A DNA stretch of 23,702 bases from a virus (IMGVR_UViG_3300046010_000376:1-23702); one strand, 5' to 3'; positions 6,990 to 13,524 are shown, counted from the first letter of the stretch. Notes: generated by a model not told the origin, from the sequence alone. Numbers and translations: made by a program.

Positions 6990-9208
6990 TAGACTTCCTT
7001 AAGTGCCGTAGGCGTTTGAGCAAGTTGTATTGCGCGAATACGAATATTGCTCTCGACCTCTACCTCAAAGGTGTCAGACTTATATCCTTGTGGGAGTCTA
7101 AACGTATCGGCGTCTACCACGGATTTTGTGAACTTAAGCTCTTTGTCTACATATAGTTTCAGGGTAATAGAAGAATCTACAAACCATGTCTGATCTGTTG
7201 AGTCCCAGTTTACGTCTGCGGTATCCCATACCAGTTGTGAATAACTCGCTGGGTAGTCTGCAATAACCCGCGCTGCGCCAATATTAATTGGCACATCAGT
7301 TTTATAAACTTTTGACTTCCACTGCATGGTATCAGCAGATTGGTTCGTATCATCCCATCTATAAATAGCCCCGCTTGTCCCTACAACAGCGTACAATGCG
7401 TTATCAGTCGTGTCATACCACGCAGCGGAGAATGCAAAGTCGGCATCCACAAATGATGGAGTGCCTTTATCGCCGGGATCAAATACGATAGACGCGGATA
7501 CATGCGAGGCGAAGTACGTATCTTTATACATAACTCCGACAAGCGTACTAGGGTCTAATGACTCATTCCAAGTATCGCTACTGTGCAAGGCGCGCGTTAT
7601 AAGTTGCGCGCCAGCGGACGGCGCAAATACAGCTAGTCCGTCATGGGTGGCGTAGACCACACCGAAATTGGTCTCGACAATGCTGCGTCGATTTAGGCAT
7701 GGATACCGTGAAGGGAGACGCGCCTGTGTCAGAACAGCAGGATCGCTACCGTCCACGATGTACGGGTATGACTCGGTAAGCACCAAGAGCGTACCGCCAA
7801 CGGTGGCTAGGCCAACAATGGGGCTTTCAAACGACCGCTTATATGCACCCGGCCACGCATGGAACTGATTAGGCTCAGAGAAATAAACATCGTTGCCAGA
7901 GAAGCCAGCCATAATGTTATTCTGCAGAATCACCAACCCCTTGAGGTCATTGGGCGGCGGCGTATAGCTGTCCGACTGAAGTGTGTTGCTTAAATCTCGA
8001 TAGTCGAAATCATCTGTAAACGTATATACACCGCCATCACCCCAGTACCTCGCTGGTTTGTCAGTGCTTTCGGCTACATCATAATATAATGTACCAGTAG
8101 TAATTACTATACTGGACACATTAGCGCCTACTTGGGCGTATTCAAAAGTATATTGGTCTATAACCGAAGTAACAATACCGTCGGTAATATCAAACGACGG
8201 TACGCTCATACCAGATAATTTGAATCTATCATCTTCAAGTAAATTATGGGGGTACGTAAATGTAACCCGAGACACATTAGACGTGCGCTGTGCATTAGAA
8301 GCTGAATTGGGGAACCACAACGTGGCGAGTCTAAAATACTCAGTCTCAGTAGTTCCAGCTAACGTGCGATATAAACGAATACCACGGACAAAGTTCTGTC
8401 CAGACGGAGCCGCTGTAGGCAAATTAGATACTGTGACAATCTGACCTTCTTTTATAAAGATAGCATCAGACGGTTCAGAACCAATAGACTCCTCAGCCCA
8501 TGGCGTGTACCATGTATAAACATAATTACGTGACTGTATCTGTGCGCCTAGATCAATAACCGCACCACCATCAGCACCAGACGCAACAACAGCCCCGACT
8601 GAATAGTATGTGAACGTCGTCGTGCTAGTCACTGTCACGGTAGCAATGGTGTTAAACGACGTATCTGTAAACCCAGACATAGATACCGTAGCGCCATCTT
8701 TAATATTGTGGGCGCTGGCCGTAGTAATAATAGCGTTATTAGCCCTATCGCGCTCCCGCGTGACACCAGTAATAGGAGAAAACGCGGTAGCTACAGCCGT
8801 CGGCTTAGCCGTAGGTAGCGGTAGACCTAGCTCATAATACCCCGTCGTAGATGGATATGGCGCACTACCAGCAGTAGCGAGGGCGTAAGTACTTACTTTA
8901 GGGACCCCGTCACCAGCGTAATAGAACCGCTGTTCATCAAGCTGATCCGCTGCAGGCGTGACAATAGCTACGTCATTTACCCAAGACAGCCATACAAGAC
9001 TACCTGAATTTGGATTACGCAGCGCGTATAAGGTCCTTATTGTCCCTGATCTACCTGTACTCGCAACCTGCACAGCTTCGGGATATGGTATAAGATCGCC
9101 GGAATACAGCTTGCAATTTCTTGCAATCTGCGCAGACGTAGCCGGAAGCAACTCCGGGGAAAGCCTCGGAGCCGTACCTTGAAATCCGGCGATCTTAATA
9201 GAAGCCAT
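6989..9208 (-). CDS. Tail nozzle / tubular tail protein B-like
   Basis: 739 aa, ATG after an AAGGAAG SD. It is almost entirely beta-strand, rich in Thr, Ser, Tyr, Asp and Trp. The N-terminus MASIKIAGFQGTAPRLSPEL, with ATSAQIARNCKLYSGDL after it, is typical of nozzle proteins of short-tailed phages. Residues about 150-400 hold fibronectin-like repeats (such as SAHNIKDGATVSMSG and PHNLLEDDRFKLSGM). From about 430 a propeller-like region includes NNIMAGFSGNDVYFSEPNQF, TYPHNL-type repeats and Trp-Asp motifs such as YRWDDTNQS. T7 gp12 (794 aa) and P22 gp10 (472 aa) are the functional equivalents: they extend the tail tube below the adaptor and carry the fibres. It is followed directly by virion and ejection genes. 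Confident as a tail tube-end protein, less so as strict homology to gp12. Confidence 0.78.
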   Translation of the reverse strand: MASIKIAGFQGTAPRLSPELLPATSAQIARNCKLYSGDLIPYPEAVQVASTGRSGTIRTLYALRNPNSGSLVWLSWVNDVAIVTPAADQLDEQRFYYAGDGVPKVSTYALATAGSAPYPSTTGYYELGLPLPTAKPTAVATAFSPITGVTRERDRANNAIITTASAHNIKDGATVSMSGFTDTSFNTIATVTVTSTTTFTYYSVGAVVASGADGGAVIDLGAQIQSRNYVYTWYTPWAEESIGSEPSDAIFIKEGQIVTVSNLPTAAPSGQNFVRGIRLYRTLAGTTETEYFRLATLWFPNSASNAQRTSNVSRVTFTYPHNLLEDDRFKLSGMSVPSFDITDGIVTSVIDQYTFEYAQVGANVSSIVITTGTLYYDVAESTDKPARYWGDGGVYTFTDDFDYRDLSNTLQSDSYTPPPNDLKGLVILQNNIMAGFSGNDVYFSEPNQFHAWPGAYKRSFESPIVGLATVGGTLLVLTESYPYIVDGSDPAVLTQARLPSRYPCLNRRSIVETNFGVVYATHDGLAVFAPSAGAQLITRALHSSDTWNESLDPSTLVGVMYKDTYFASHVSASIVFDPGDKGTPSFVDADFAFSAAWYDTTDNALYAVVGTSGAIYRWDDTNQSADTMQWKSKVYKTDVPINIGAARVIADYPASYSQLVWDTADVNWDSTDQTWFVDSSITLKLYVDKELKFTKSVVDADTFRLPQGYKSDTFEVEVESNIRIRAIQLAQTPTALKEV

Positions 9209-9225
9209 TATAGCTTTCTTCCTTT

Positions 9226-9378
9226 TTAGCAGGGCTTGGCGACTTTGCCACCAGCTTTCATGCTCATCATTTTTGACTTCTTGGTGGCTTTAGCTTTCGG
9301 CATCATGGCCTTGCTTTTCGTCACCATGCCGCCAGCTTTATAGCTCATCATCTTTTCAGACACAGACTTCTTCATCAT
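9226..9378 (-). CDS. Lys/Met-rich 50-aa peptide with GGMV motif
   Basis: 50 aa, ATG overlapping the o-spanin stop by 4 nt (ATGA) with GAGGG upstream. About 12 Lys and 10 Met residues give a strongly basic, unusual composition. It contains two related blocks, MMSYKAGGMVTKSK and MMSMKAGGKVAKPC. The first resembles EEYRKGGMVRKPKKKGC at the end of the 59-aa protein near 13110. No membrane segment or signal peptide is visible. Function unknown. Small peptides of this style appear in environmental phage genomes among virion genes, so a DNA-binding or minor virion role is possible. The overlap and SD support it being translated; the very small size keeps confidence moderate. Confidence 0.58.
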   Translation of the reverse strand: MMKKSVSEKMMSYKAGGMVTKSKAMMPKAKATKKSKMMSMKAGGKVAKPC

Positions 9379-9566
9379 AATCCCTCACAATAGGCTTTAC
9401 GGCGCGCATTATGCGCCTTCACTTCCTCGATGGTCTTATCAGTATCTCTCTTAGACCACGAGATCGGACGCCAGACCAGACAGCTAGTCTCGCCTGTGGC
9501 CATCGTTGTCGCGCAACCCTCCAGCAGAGGAACTAGCACGAGACTTAGCATCAGCATCCAGCGCAT
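9375..9566 (-). CDS. o-spanin (Rz1-like outer-membrane lipoprotein)
   Basis: 63 aa, ATG with SD GGAG 8 nt upstream, starting out of frame inside the preceding i-spanin gene and running past its end: the classic Rz/Rz1 overlap. Residues 1-17 form a lipoprotein signal (MRWMLMLSLVLVPLLEG) with Cys18 as the lipidation site; the lipobox LLEGC has an atypical Glu just before Gly. The mature part is about 46 residues and has SCLVWRPISWSKRDTDKTIE, a segment seen in small spanin-like phage lipoproteins, and a second Cys near the end. It should sit in the outer membrane and bind the i-spanin across the periplasm to fuse the two membranes after wall degradation. Confidence 0.82.
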   Translation of the reverse strand: MRWMLMLSLVLVPLLEGCATTMATGETSCLVWRPISWSKRDTDKTIEEVKAHNARRKAYCEGL

Positions 9567-9729
9567 TCTTTAATCTCCGACGCGCATCTTCCTCTTGCGT
9601 CTTGCGTAAATCACCCTCGCCTTGGCGGCGGCCCTTCTCTTCAGCCATGCGCACAGCAGCCCACACAGCCACAAGGACAGCAACCACAAGACCAATAATA
9701 GTCGCAAGCGCCACAATGAGCGTAGTCAT
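9484..9729 (-). CDS. i-spanin (Rz-like inner-membrane protein)
   Basis: 81 aa from the ATG at 9729, whose A is the last base of the holin stop (TAATG). An upstream in-frame ATG at 9804 would add 25 residues lying over the holin gene and is less likely. Residues 2-26 are one transmembrane helix (MTTLIVALATIIGLVVAVLV). A charged, Glu/Arg/Lys-rich helix covers residues 29-70, as in the periplasmic coiled coil of Rz-type proteins. Length is short compared with lambda Rz (153 aa) but within the range of phage i-spanins. The o-spanin gene starts inside it in another frame. Predicted N-in/C-out topology. Confidence 0.78.
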   Translation of the reverse strand: MTTLIVALATIIGLVVAVLVAVWAAVRMAEEKGRRQGEGDLRKTQEEDARRRLKNALDADAKSRASSSAGGLRDNDGHRRD

Positions 9730-9908
9730 TATGTCTCGCCGGGGGGAGTAGTCGTAACAGACCGCATGACCGCCATAAGAACAGACATGACGATGATCGA
9801 CCACCCAGCCTTGGGGTCCTTAAGGAACGAGTTCCAATCAGCGATAGACAGAGCGCCAAACGCAGCAGTCAAAGCCGAAATGAGATACGTGCGCCAACCA
9901 ATAATCAT
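9729..9908 (-). CDS. Holin-like small membrane protein
   Basis: 59 aa from ATG at 9908, with GGAG 6 nt upstream and a 4-nt ATGA overlap with the 40-aa gene. An ATG four codons further up (9920) would lie over the SD. Two hydrophobic segments: about 7-24 (TYLISALTAAFGALS) and 38-51 (WSIIVMSVLMAVMR), joined by a polar loop with WNSFLKDPKAG, and a short polar tail TTTPPGET. Size, two helices and position between endolysin and spanins fit a class II holin (both ends cytoplasmic) or a phage 'superinfamily' holin. It would time lysis by permeabilising the inner membrane. The exact holin family is not identified. Confidence 0.7.
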   Translation of the reverse strand: MIIGWRTYLISALTAAFGALSIADWNSFLKDPKAGWSIIVMSVLMAVMRSVTTTPPGET

Positions 9909-10027
9909 AGACCTCTCCACATATGCGCAGCAGCTATTCCTAGTTTAGCCGCAACAGAAGCCGACAAAGCGGCAATTCCAGCTACCACTAATTTCATAAA
10001 GAAATCAAAGTGGTCTGGGTGCATCAT
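9905..10027 (-). CDS. 40-aa single-helix membrane peptide in lysis cassette
   Basis: 40 aa, two ATGs in a row; the first ATG shares its A with the stop of the lipoprotein gene (TAATG) and its stop TGA overlaps the holin start (ATGA). The reading is MMHPDHFDFFMKLVVAG and then IAALSASVAAKLGIAAA, a single Ala-rich hydrophobic helix at about 12-34, ending HMWRGL. The final codons also encode the holin SD. No SD of its own is clear, so expression probably depends on coupling. It could be a second holin, an antiholin, or a coupling peptide. Family not recognised; supported by the precise overlaps on both sides. Confidence 0.52.
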   Translation of the reverse strand: MMHPDHFDFFMKLVVAGIAALSASVAAKLGIAAAHMWRGL

Positions 10028-10128
10028 TAGTTGCACGGCCTCGCCGTGTTGTCACGAGCAATGCACTCGACATACTTTAGGTCAGCGCACCCACTCAGCA
10101 ACAGACAAAGAATAAGGACTAGTCTCAT
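10027..10128 (-). CDS. 33-aa lipoprotein in lysis cassette
   Basis: 33 aa; ATG overlaps the endolysin stop by 4 nt (ATGA). It begins MRLVLILCLLLSGC: a short basic start, hydrophobic core and a canonical LSGC lipobox, giving lipidation at Cys14. The mature peptide would be only 20 residues (CADLKYVECIARDNTARPCN) with two further Cys at 22 and 32. Residue +2 is Ala, so sorting to the outer membrane is likely. It is separate from the 63-aa o-spanin downstream. It could be a second spanin-type partner, for example for the 95-aa membrane coiled-coil protein, or a surface lipoprotein affecting superinfection. Function unknown. Confidence 0.6.
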   Translation of the reverse strand: MRLVLILCLLLSGCADLKYVECIARDNTARPCN

Positions 10129-10520
10129 CGCTTAGGGTCCGGGTATTTGCGCGCGGGCAACTGCCAGTGCGGGCCATCCTTAAAAGTTTTCCAGTCACCG
10201 CCCCATTCAACTGGAACGCCAACGTCTTTAGCGGCCTGCTTCATCGTAGCCGCCAGTTCATAGTAGAGCGGCCAATCCCAGCGGACCTGACCAGCTACGA
10301 ACGGAGCAATATCAACAGCAAATCCGTGGATGTGCCGAGATTTCATAGTCCTTGATGCGCCTTTTTTAACCAGTTCCCGCTGCCGCGCAACTGATCGAAC
10401 GCCTTCTAAGACTTTGAAATCCTGTTTCGTAATCTGGATAGCACGACGAACAACCTTTACAAGATCGGGATGAACACCACGAAGCAGCATCTCAGAATGC
10501 GCGCCAAGTTTGTACCCCAT
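10125..10520 (-). CDS. Endolysin, zinc L-alanyl-D-glutamate peptidase-like (M15/VanY)
   Basis: 131 aa, ATG sharing its A with the stop of the 95-aa gene (TAATG). It carries the M15 peptidase signature S-x-H-x-x-G-x-A-x-D at residues 61-70 (SRHIHGFAVD), giving zinc ligands H63 and D70, and a third ligand H118 in GPHW. D115, three residues before H118, fits the catalytic acid of the T5 endolysin type. LEGVRSVARQREL at 38-50 is the conserved helix of the family. Length matches T5 Lys (137 aa). It cuts the peptide stem of peptidoglycan in the periplasm. There is no signal peptide, so it needs the holin for release. Confidence 0.92.
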   Translation of the reverse strand: MGYKLGAHSEMLLRGVHPDLVKVVRRAIQITKQDFKVLEGVRSVARQRELVKKGASRTMKSRHIHGFAVDIAPFVAGQVRWDWPLYYELAATMKQAAKDVGVPVEWGGDWKTFKDGPHWQLPARKYPDPKR

Positions 10521-10807
10521 TATTTACGCCCTTCTTTTTCGAGTCGTGTTTCAATCCGACTCACGATCTGAAGGATGCTCGTTAGCCGCTCATCGGCACG
10601 GGCCTGATTCATTTCGAGTGTACGAATGCGGGTCTCAGAAGTCGTCTGCATGGCTTCCAACTCTTTGATACCCTTATGTGTTAACTCGCTTCGTTCGGTC
10701 ATTGCCCCCCATGCGACGGCAACAGCTACCCCCATAGCAGCGAGGTTAATAAGATTTCCTAGAGAGAAATCCCAGCGGACGTAAGGTTTGTTCTCGTCAA
10801 GCATCAT
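10520..10807 (-). CDS. Membrane-anchored coiled-coil protein, first gene of lysis cassette
   Basis: 95 aa; two ATGs in a row (10807, 10804), with only a weak SD (GTGAGCG). Residues 16-36 form one transmembrane helix (LGNLINLAAMGVAVAVAWGA). Residues 40-92 are a charged helix with heptads (ELTHKGIKELEAMQ, then RIRTLEMNQARADERLTSIL). This is an i-spanin-like or antiholin-like layout. It is coupled to the endolysin by a TAATG overlap. Similar small 'TM plus coiled-coil' proteins often stand just before phage endolysins, and their roles are poorly known. Alternatives are a holin regulator or a second i-spanin. Confidence 0.66.
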   Translation of the reverse strand: MMLDENKPYVRWDFSLGNLINLAAMGVAVAVAWGAMTERSELTHKGIKELEAMQTTSETRIRTLEMNQARADERLTSILQIVSRIETRLEKEGRK

Positions 10808-10810
10808 CGC

Positions 10811-11137
10811 TCACAAAAGCAGTAGGTCAAGATCGTCTAGTATGTTTCTCACATTCGCTGCCGTCACACGCAGTTCTATGCGGGCATTTGCAGCAAACGG
10901 AATCGCAGGAGTGCCTTCCTGCCCTCGCACAACCGTAAACGTATCTCCAGCTATTGCCGTAACTTTAACTATCTCGAATGTACCGCTAAGCGACGAGATA
11001 GTGGCGTTGAAGTAATCTGACGCACCCAATGTAGGGAATAGAGACCCGTCGCCTGTATTAATAGCGAACGACGTAGTCGAATCCGTAAGGATCGTAGGTA
11101 TCGTAGATACCGCATTATTCGTGAGCTTTATTCCCAT
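10811..11137 (-). CDS. Beta-rich fibre-base-like virion protein
   Basis: 108 aa from ATG at 11137, 5 nt after AGGTG; the ATG at 11140 is too close to the SD. A beta-strand domain with LFPTLGASDYFNATI, FEIVKVTAIAGDTFTVVRGQ and EGTPAIPFAANARIELRVTA, followed by a short helix NVRNILDDLDLLLL. The 'VVRGQEGT' pattern is one I know from the N-terminal parts of larger phage tail fibres, so this seems to be that module standing alone. It lies 8 nt after the 256-aa connector-like gene. Probably a small tail or fibre-adaptor protein. No named family assigned. Confidence 0.6.
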   Translation of the reverse strand: MGIKLTNNAVSTIPTILTDSTTSFAINTGDGSLFPTLGASDYFNATISSLSGTFEIVKVTAIAGDTFTVVRGQEGTPAIPFAANARIELRVTAANVRNILDDLDLLLL

Positions 11138-11145
11138 CATGTCAC

Positions 11146-11916
11146 CTATGCAAACTTAGGAAAATGAACTGCCACCATGCCACGCATATTAGCTAGATTG
11201 GCTCTTGCTCTACGCTCAGTTGTCTCAAATAGGCACTGCCGCGCATGGTAAGTGGCGAGTTCTCTGTCAGCCCAGACTACGTTAGGTAGGACAAGAAGCT
11301 CTTGGAGCGCTCTATGAATAATAGCACTCTCAAGTTCATCCATTATGATGCTATCCATACCGGAAGCATCGCGCTTTGGTTTCAAAGCGTAGAACATCCG
11401 TATGGTATAAGTCTTAGAGTTATCAGGTAGCGGGAGGACGACATACTTATCCGGTGTAATCTGGCATATAGAACGCGGCTCGGAGCCATCGGCAAGCACA
11501 GAATCCGGGTACGTTATCGTAGGCTGAGAATTAAATTGCTGCGTATTGAACGCACCCGTATTGAACGTGGTGCTGGGAACAAGGCTCCAAACAGTAGAGA
11601 CAGGCTGCCCACTATATATGTCAGCCCATTGAGGGTAATTCATAAGTGCTTGTTCTAGCGTCAGCTTTTCGAGCGGCATATCGTTCAGCATCGCATCGAA
11701 CAGAACATGCACATCCGCAGTCAGCGGCTTCCTATATGCGTACTCGAAGACTCCGGGTTCTAGATTATACGTAGGCTCGACGTACCTCCACATAAGGGTA
11801 CGCTCACACAGCTTAATAGCTGCCTCACGGATATGATCGAGGATCAATGGTTGTGGGCATCCCGGCACACTCGGACTAACTTTTGAGATTAGTGTTGTAA
11901 AGGCGCGATCAGCCAT
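11146..11916 (-). CDS. Connector/tail-like virion protein (unknown family)
   Basis: 256 aa; ATG overlaps the stop of the adaptor gene by one base (TAATG). N-terminal half is helical (HIREAAIKLCERTLMWRYVE at about 28-47), then beta-rich with Pro and Tyr (YVVLPLPDNSKTYTIRMFYA), and a C-terminal helix with RELATYHARQCLFETTERRA. The opening, a helix that counts as an 'insertion' region, and a beta domain with a final helix pair, resembles the plan of the preceding adaptor-type protein. It was probably built into the head-tail junction next to the 221-aa adaptor. This is inference from order and fold impression; I recognise no named function. Confidence 0.6.
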   Translation of the reverse strand: MADRAFTTLISKVSPSVPGCPQPLILDHIREAAIKLCERTLMWRYVEPTYNLEPGVFEYAYRKPLTADVHVLFDAMLNDMPLEKLTLEQALMNYPQWADIYSGQPVSTVWSLVPSTTFNTGAFNTQQFNSQPTITYPDSVLADGSEPRSICQITPDKYVVLPLPDNSKTYTIRMFYALKPKRDASGMDSIIMDELESAIIHRALQELLVLPNVVWADRELATYHARQCLFETTERRARANLANMRGMVAVHFPKFA

Positions 11917-12581
11917 TAGATCACCTCGCCTACAATTTGGTCTGTGCGCGACTGTTTCATGCCAGCAGCCTTAGTGTCAGTCACAGTGCGATTCTGTAGC
12001 GCAGTTCCGAGTTCACTCGTGAAAAGGTCAAGGAACAACTTAGCCCGCCCAGAGTTCACATGCTCATCATCAATAGACTCAGCTAAGAACACCGTGGCGT
12101 CCACGATAGCTGGCATGAAGCTGTCCGATGGCGAAGTAATCACATCAGTAAGCGCGTAATCCGGTGGTGTCTTAGCGTACTCGCCAACGAGTACAATTCC
12201 AGCGGAGGGGCGAGGATATAGGAAAAACCGTTCAGGGTTCTTAACATGCCGCATGAAGTTGACTGGAGTGCCAGAGGTCTCAGACATCCACGAGGGATTA
12301 CATCGAGCCATGGTCTCACGATCAACTTCAGTTATGGCCGCCCCATTTTTCACCTGAAAGATGTCGATCAAGCGCAGGGCATCAGAAGGGAGCGATTGAA
12401 CTGCGGTATCAGCAGTCGTGGAAATATCGACAATCTCCCCAAAGAGATCAGGGCGTAAGATCGACATCCTCTTAAGCGCTTGATTTATAAAGCCTAAGAG
12501 GTCTACGTCACTGTATCGTTGGGGTGTGTCAACATCCTGCAACAACTTGCGGACTTCGACTATGATACCTGCTGGCGTCAC
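11916..12581 (-). CDS. Head-tail adaptor (P22 gp4-like / tubular tail A-like)
   Basis: 221 aa starting with GTG at 12581, overlapping the previous stop as TAGTG. N-terminus MTPAGIIVEVRKLLQDV then YSDVDLLGFINQALKRMSIL and RPDLF is the hallmark of phage adaptor proteins, where a first helix bundle of this type (R/Y-x-D-x-x-L-x-x-x-x-N-x-A) docks on the portal. The central region is beta-rich (FFLYPRPSAGIVLVGEYA) and the C-terminal helices contain AIVDATVFLAESIDDEHVNS and FLDLFTSELGTALQNR. P22 gp4 (166 aa) and T7 gp11 (196 aa) are the functional counterparts. It connects portal to nozzle and seals the packaged head. Confidence 0.8.
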   Translation of the reverse strand: MTPAGIIVEVRKLLQDVDTPQRYSDVDLLGFINQALKRMSILRPDLFGEIVDISTTADTAVQSLPSDALRLIDIFQVKNGAAITEVDRETMARCNPSWMSETSGTPVNFMRHVKNPERFFLYPRPSAGIVLVGEYAKTPPDYALTDVITSPSDSFMPAIVDATVFLAESIDDEHVNSGRAKLFLDLFTSELGTALQNRTVTDTKAAGMKQSRTDQIVGEVI

Positions 12582-12937
12582 TACCCAAGTCTCCGCGTTG
12601 CTTCGTCATCTATGTCGGGATTACTATACCCCGGTTCTTCAGGGATGTCATCCGTATGGAGGTCAATCCCCTTACGTTTCCGCCCCTTACGAGTAGCCTT
12701 CACTACGGTCGGAACTTCTGCTGTCGCCTCAATAAGCTGCGCAACAGCGGCATCTAACTCTTCCGGCTCAGGCACCGGCTCTGCGAATCTGACCAACCGA
12801 TCTCGATGCGACTGCGTAAGAAACCGTTCAGGAAATGCAATTTCCTCAGTGACTTCCTCACACTTCGGGTTCTTCGCAAGAATGGAGTCCCATTCATAAA
12901 TGACTCCATTTGCTCTGTTTCGCAACCATCGAGTCAT
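12581..12937 (-). CDS. 118-aa hypothetical protein, acidic C-terminal half
   Basis: 118 aa; ATG overlaps the stop of the 58-aa gene (ATGA), and its own stop overlaps the adaptor GTG start. It opens MTRWLRNRANGVIYEWDSIL, resembling short phage proteins that begin with a 'basic-aromatic' strand pair, then a Pro/Glu-rich linker with EPVPEPEELDAAVAQLIEA, a KKR-type basic patch (KATRKGRKRKG) and an acidic end (DIPEEPGYSNPDIDDEATRR). Probably partly disordered. Function unknown; its position, coupled to the adaptor, suggests a late structural or assembly role. Confidence 0.55.
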   Translation of the reverse strand: MTRWLRNRANGVIYEWDSILAKNPKCEEVTEEIAFPERFLTQSHRDRLVRFAEPVPEPEELDAAVAQLIEATAEVPTVVKATRKGRKRKGIDLHTDDIPEEPGYSNPDIDDEATRRLG

Positions 12938-13110
12938 TTGCCTAGCTTTCTAAGAGTTTGCGCCAGACGAGCGCGTTTACCAGTGACGCCGGGTTTCTTA
13001 GCCGCAGCGGCCAAGGCTTTAGCGGGAATCTTTTCATCCTTCTTCGCGCCCATCTCTTTGCGAAGCGCGCCGGGTTTTTTGATCGCCTTCTGAATCCACT
13101 TCTCGGCCAT
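12934..13110 (-). CDS. 58-aa basic helical protein (unknown)
   Basis: 58 aa from the ATG at 13110, which shares its A with the TGA of the 59-aa gene; an in-frame ATG three codons up would lie within that gene. Lys, Arg and Ala dominate: MAEKWIQKAIKKPGALRKEM, then KALAAAAKKPGVTGKRARLA, ending TLRKLGK. 'KKPGALRK' and 'KKPGVTGKRARLA' look like two copies of one helix unit. No membrane or signal sequence. Short proteins like this (WIQKAI.KPGALR) are common in environmental phages and are usually hypothetical. A nucleic-acid-binding role would fit the charge but is not shown. Confidence 0.62.
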   Translation of the reverse strand: MAEKWIQKAIKKPGALRKEMGAKKDEKIPAKALAAAAKKPGVTGKRARLAQTLRKLGK

Positions 13111-13289
13111 CACTTGCATCCCTTCTTCTTAGGTTTGCGGACCATACCGCCTTTGCGGTATTCTTCCATGTCGGCGTCTTCGCAGCCGCCGCGCATCTTC
13201 TTGCCTTTACCCTTGCCGTTAGACTCTTTCTTCATAACAACAAGCATCACAGCCGGAGCCTTCATCTTCTTAGTCGGAGCCTTAGCCAT
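13110..13289 (-). CDS. 59-aa Lys-rich peptide with GGC and GGMV motifs
   Basis: 59 aa, ATG with AAGGA about 9 nt upstream, overlapping the previous stop by 8 nt (the TAA lies inside the codons for Met-Ala-Lys). Sequence begins MAKAPTKKMKAPAVMLVVM, then a basic stretch (KKESNGKGKGKKMRGGCED) and an ending with MEEYRKGGMVRKPKKKGCK. The end resembles SYKAGGMVTKSK in the 50-aa peptide at 9226. Two Cys (35 and 58) are present. No fold or function recognised. Expression is supported by the SD and by one-base coupling to the next gene. Confidence 0.6.
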   Translation of the reverse strand: MAKAPTKKMKAPAVMLVVMKKESNGKGKGKKMRGGCEDADMEEYRKGGMVRKPKKKGCK

Positions 13290-13524
13290 TCTTCGGTCCT
13301 TTCCGTTTACCAGACGGTGTAACCGGCCAAGACTTTCTAGCCGGTCCTGTCTTTTTAGAAGCCATCGCGCGCTTCTCTGAAGCCGTCATTTTCGTCGCAG
13401 CCGCAGCCGGACGACACGCCGGATATCCTCGCTTATCGGCCTTACCAGAACGGCCACAGGGCTTGCCGGTCTTCACATCGACCCACTTTTCCCCGAACCA
13501 CTTTCCGAGGCCACCCTTAGCCAC
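13282..13524 (-). CDS. 80-aa basic protein with KGGLGKWF-EKWVDVKTGKPCGRS motif
   Basis: 80 aa starting with GTG at 13524, 3 nt after the SD-like GGGTGAA and overlapping the previous stop by 8 nt. Its first 30 residues (MAKGGLGKWFGEKWVDVKTG, then KPCGRSGKADKRGYPACRPA) form a compact motif that I know from small phage and environmental virus proteins of unknown function. The two Cys (24 and 38) with nearby basic residues could bind a metal, but no full zinc ligand set is visible. The rest is Lys/Ala-rich (MTASEKRAMASKKTGPARKS) ending in a VTPSGKRKGPKNG tail. Very basic; DNA binding or minor virion component is possible. Confidence 0.66.
   Translation of the reverse strand: MAKGGLGKWFGEKWVDVKTGKPCGRSGKADKRGYPACRPAAAATKMTASEKRAMASKKTGPARKSWPVTPSGKRKGPKNG

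Noticed and set aside
9484-9804. Longer 106-aa start for the i-spanin
   Set aside because: The added 25 residues overlap the holin gene, lack an SD and put a Cys/His-rich stretch before the transmembrane helix; the TAATG-coupled ATG at 9729 is better.
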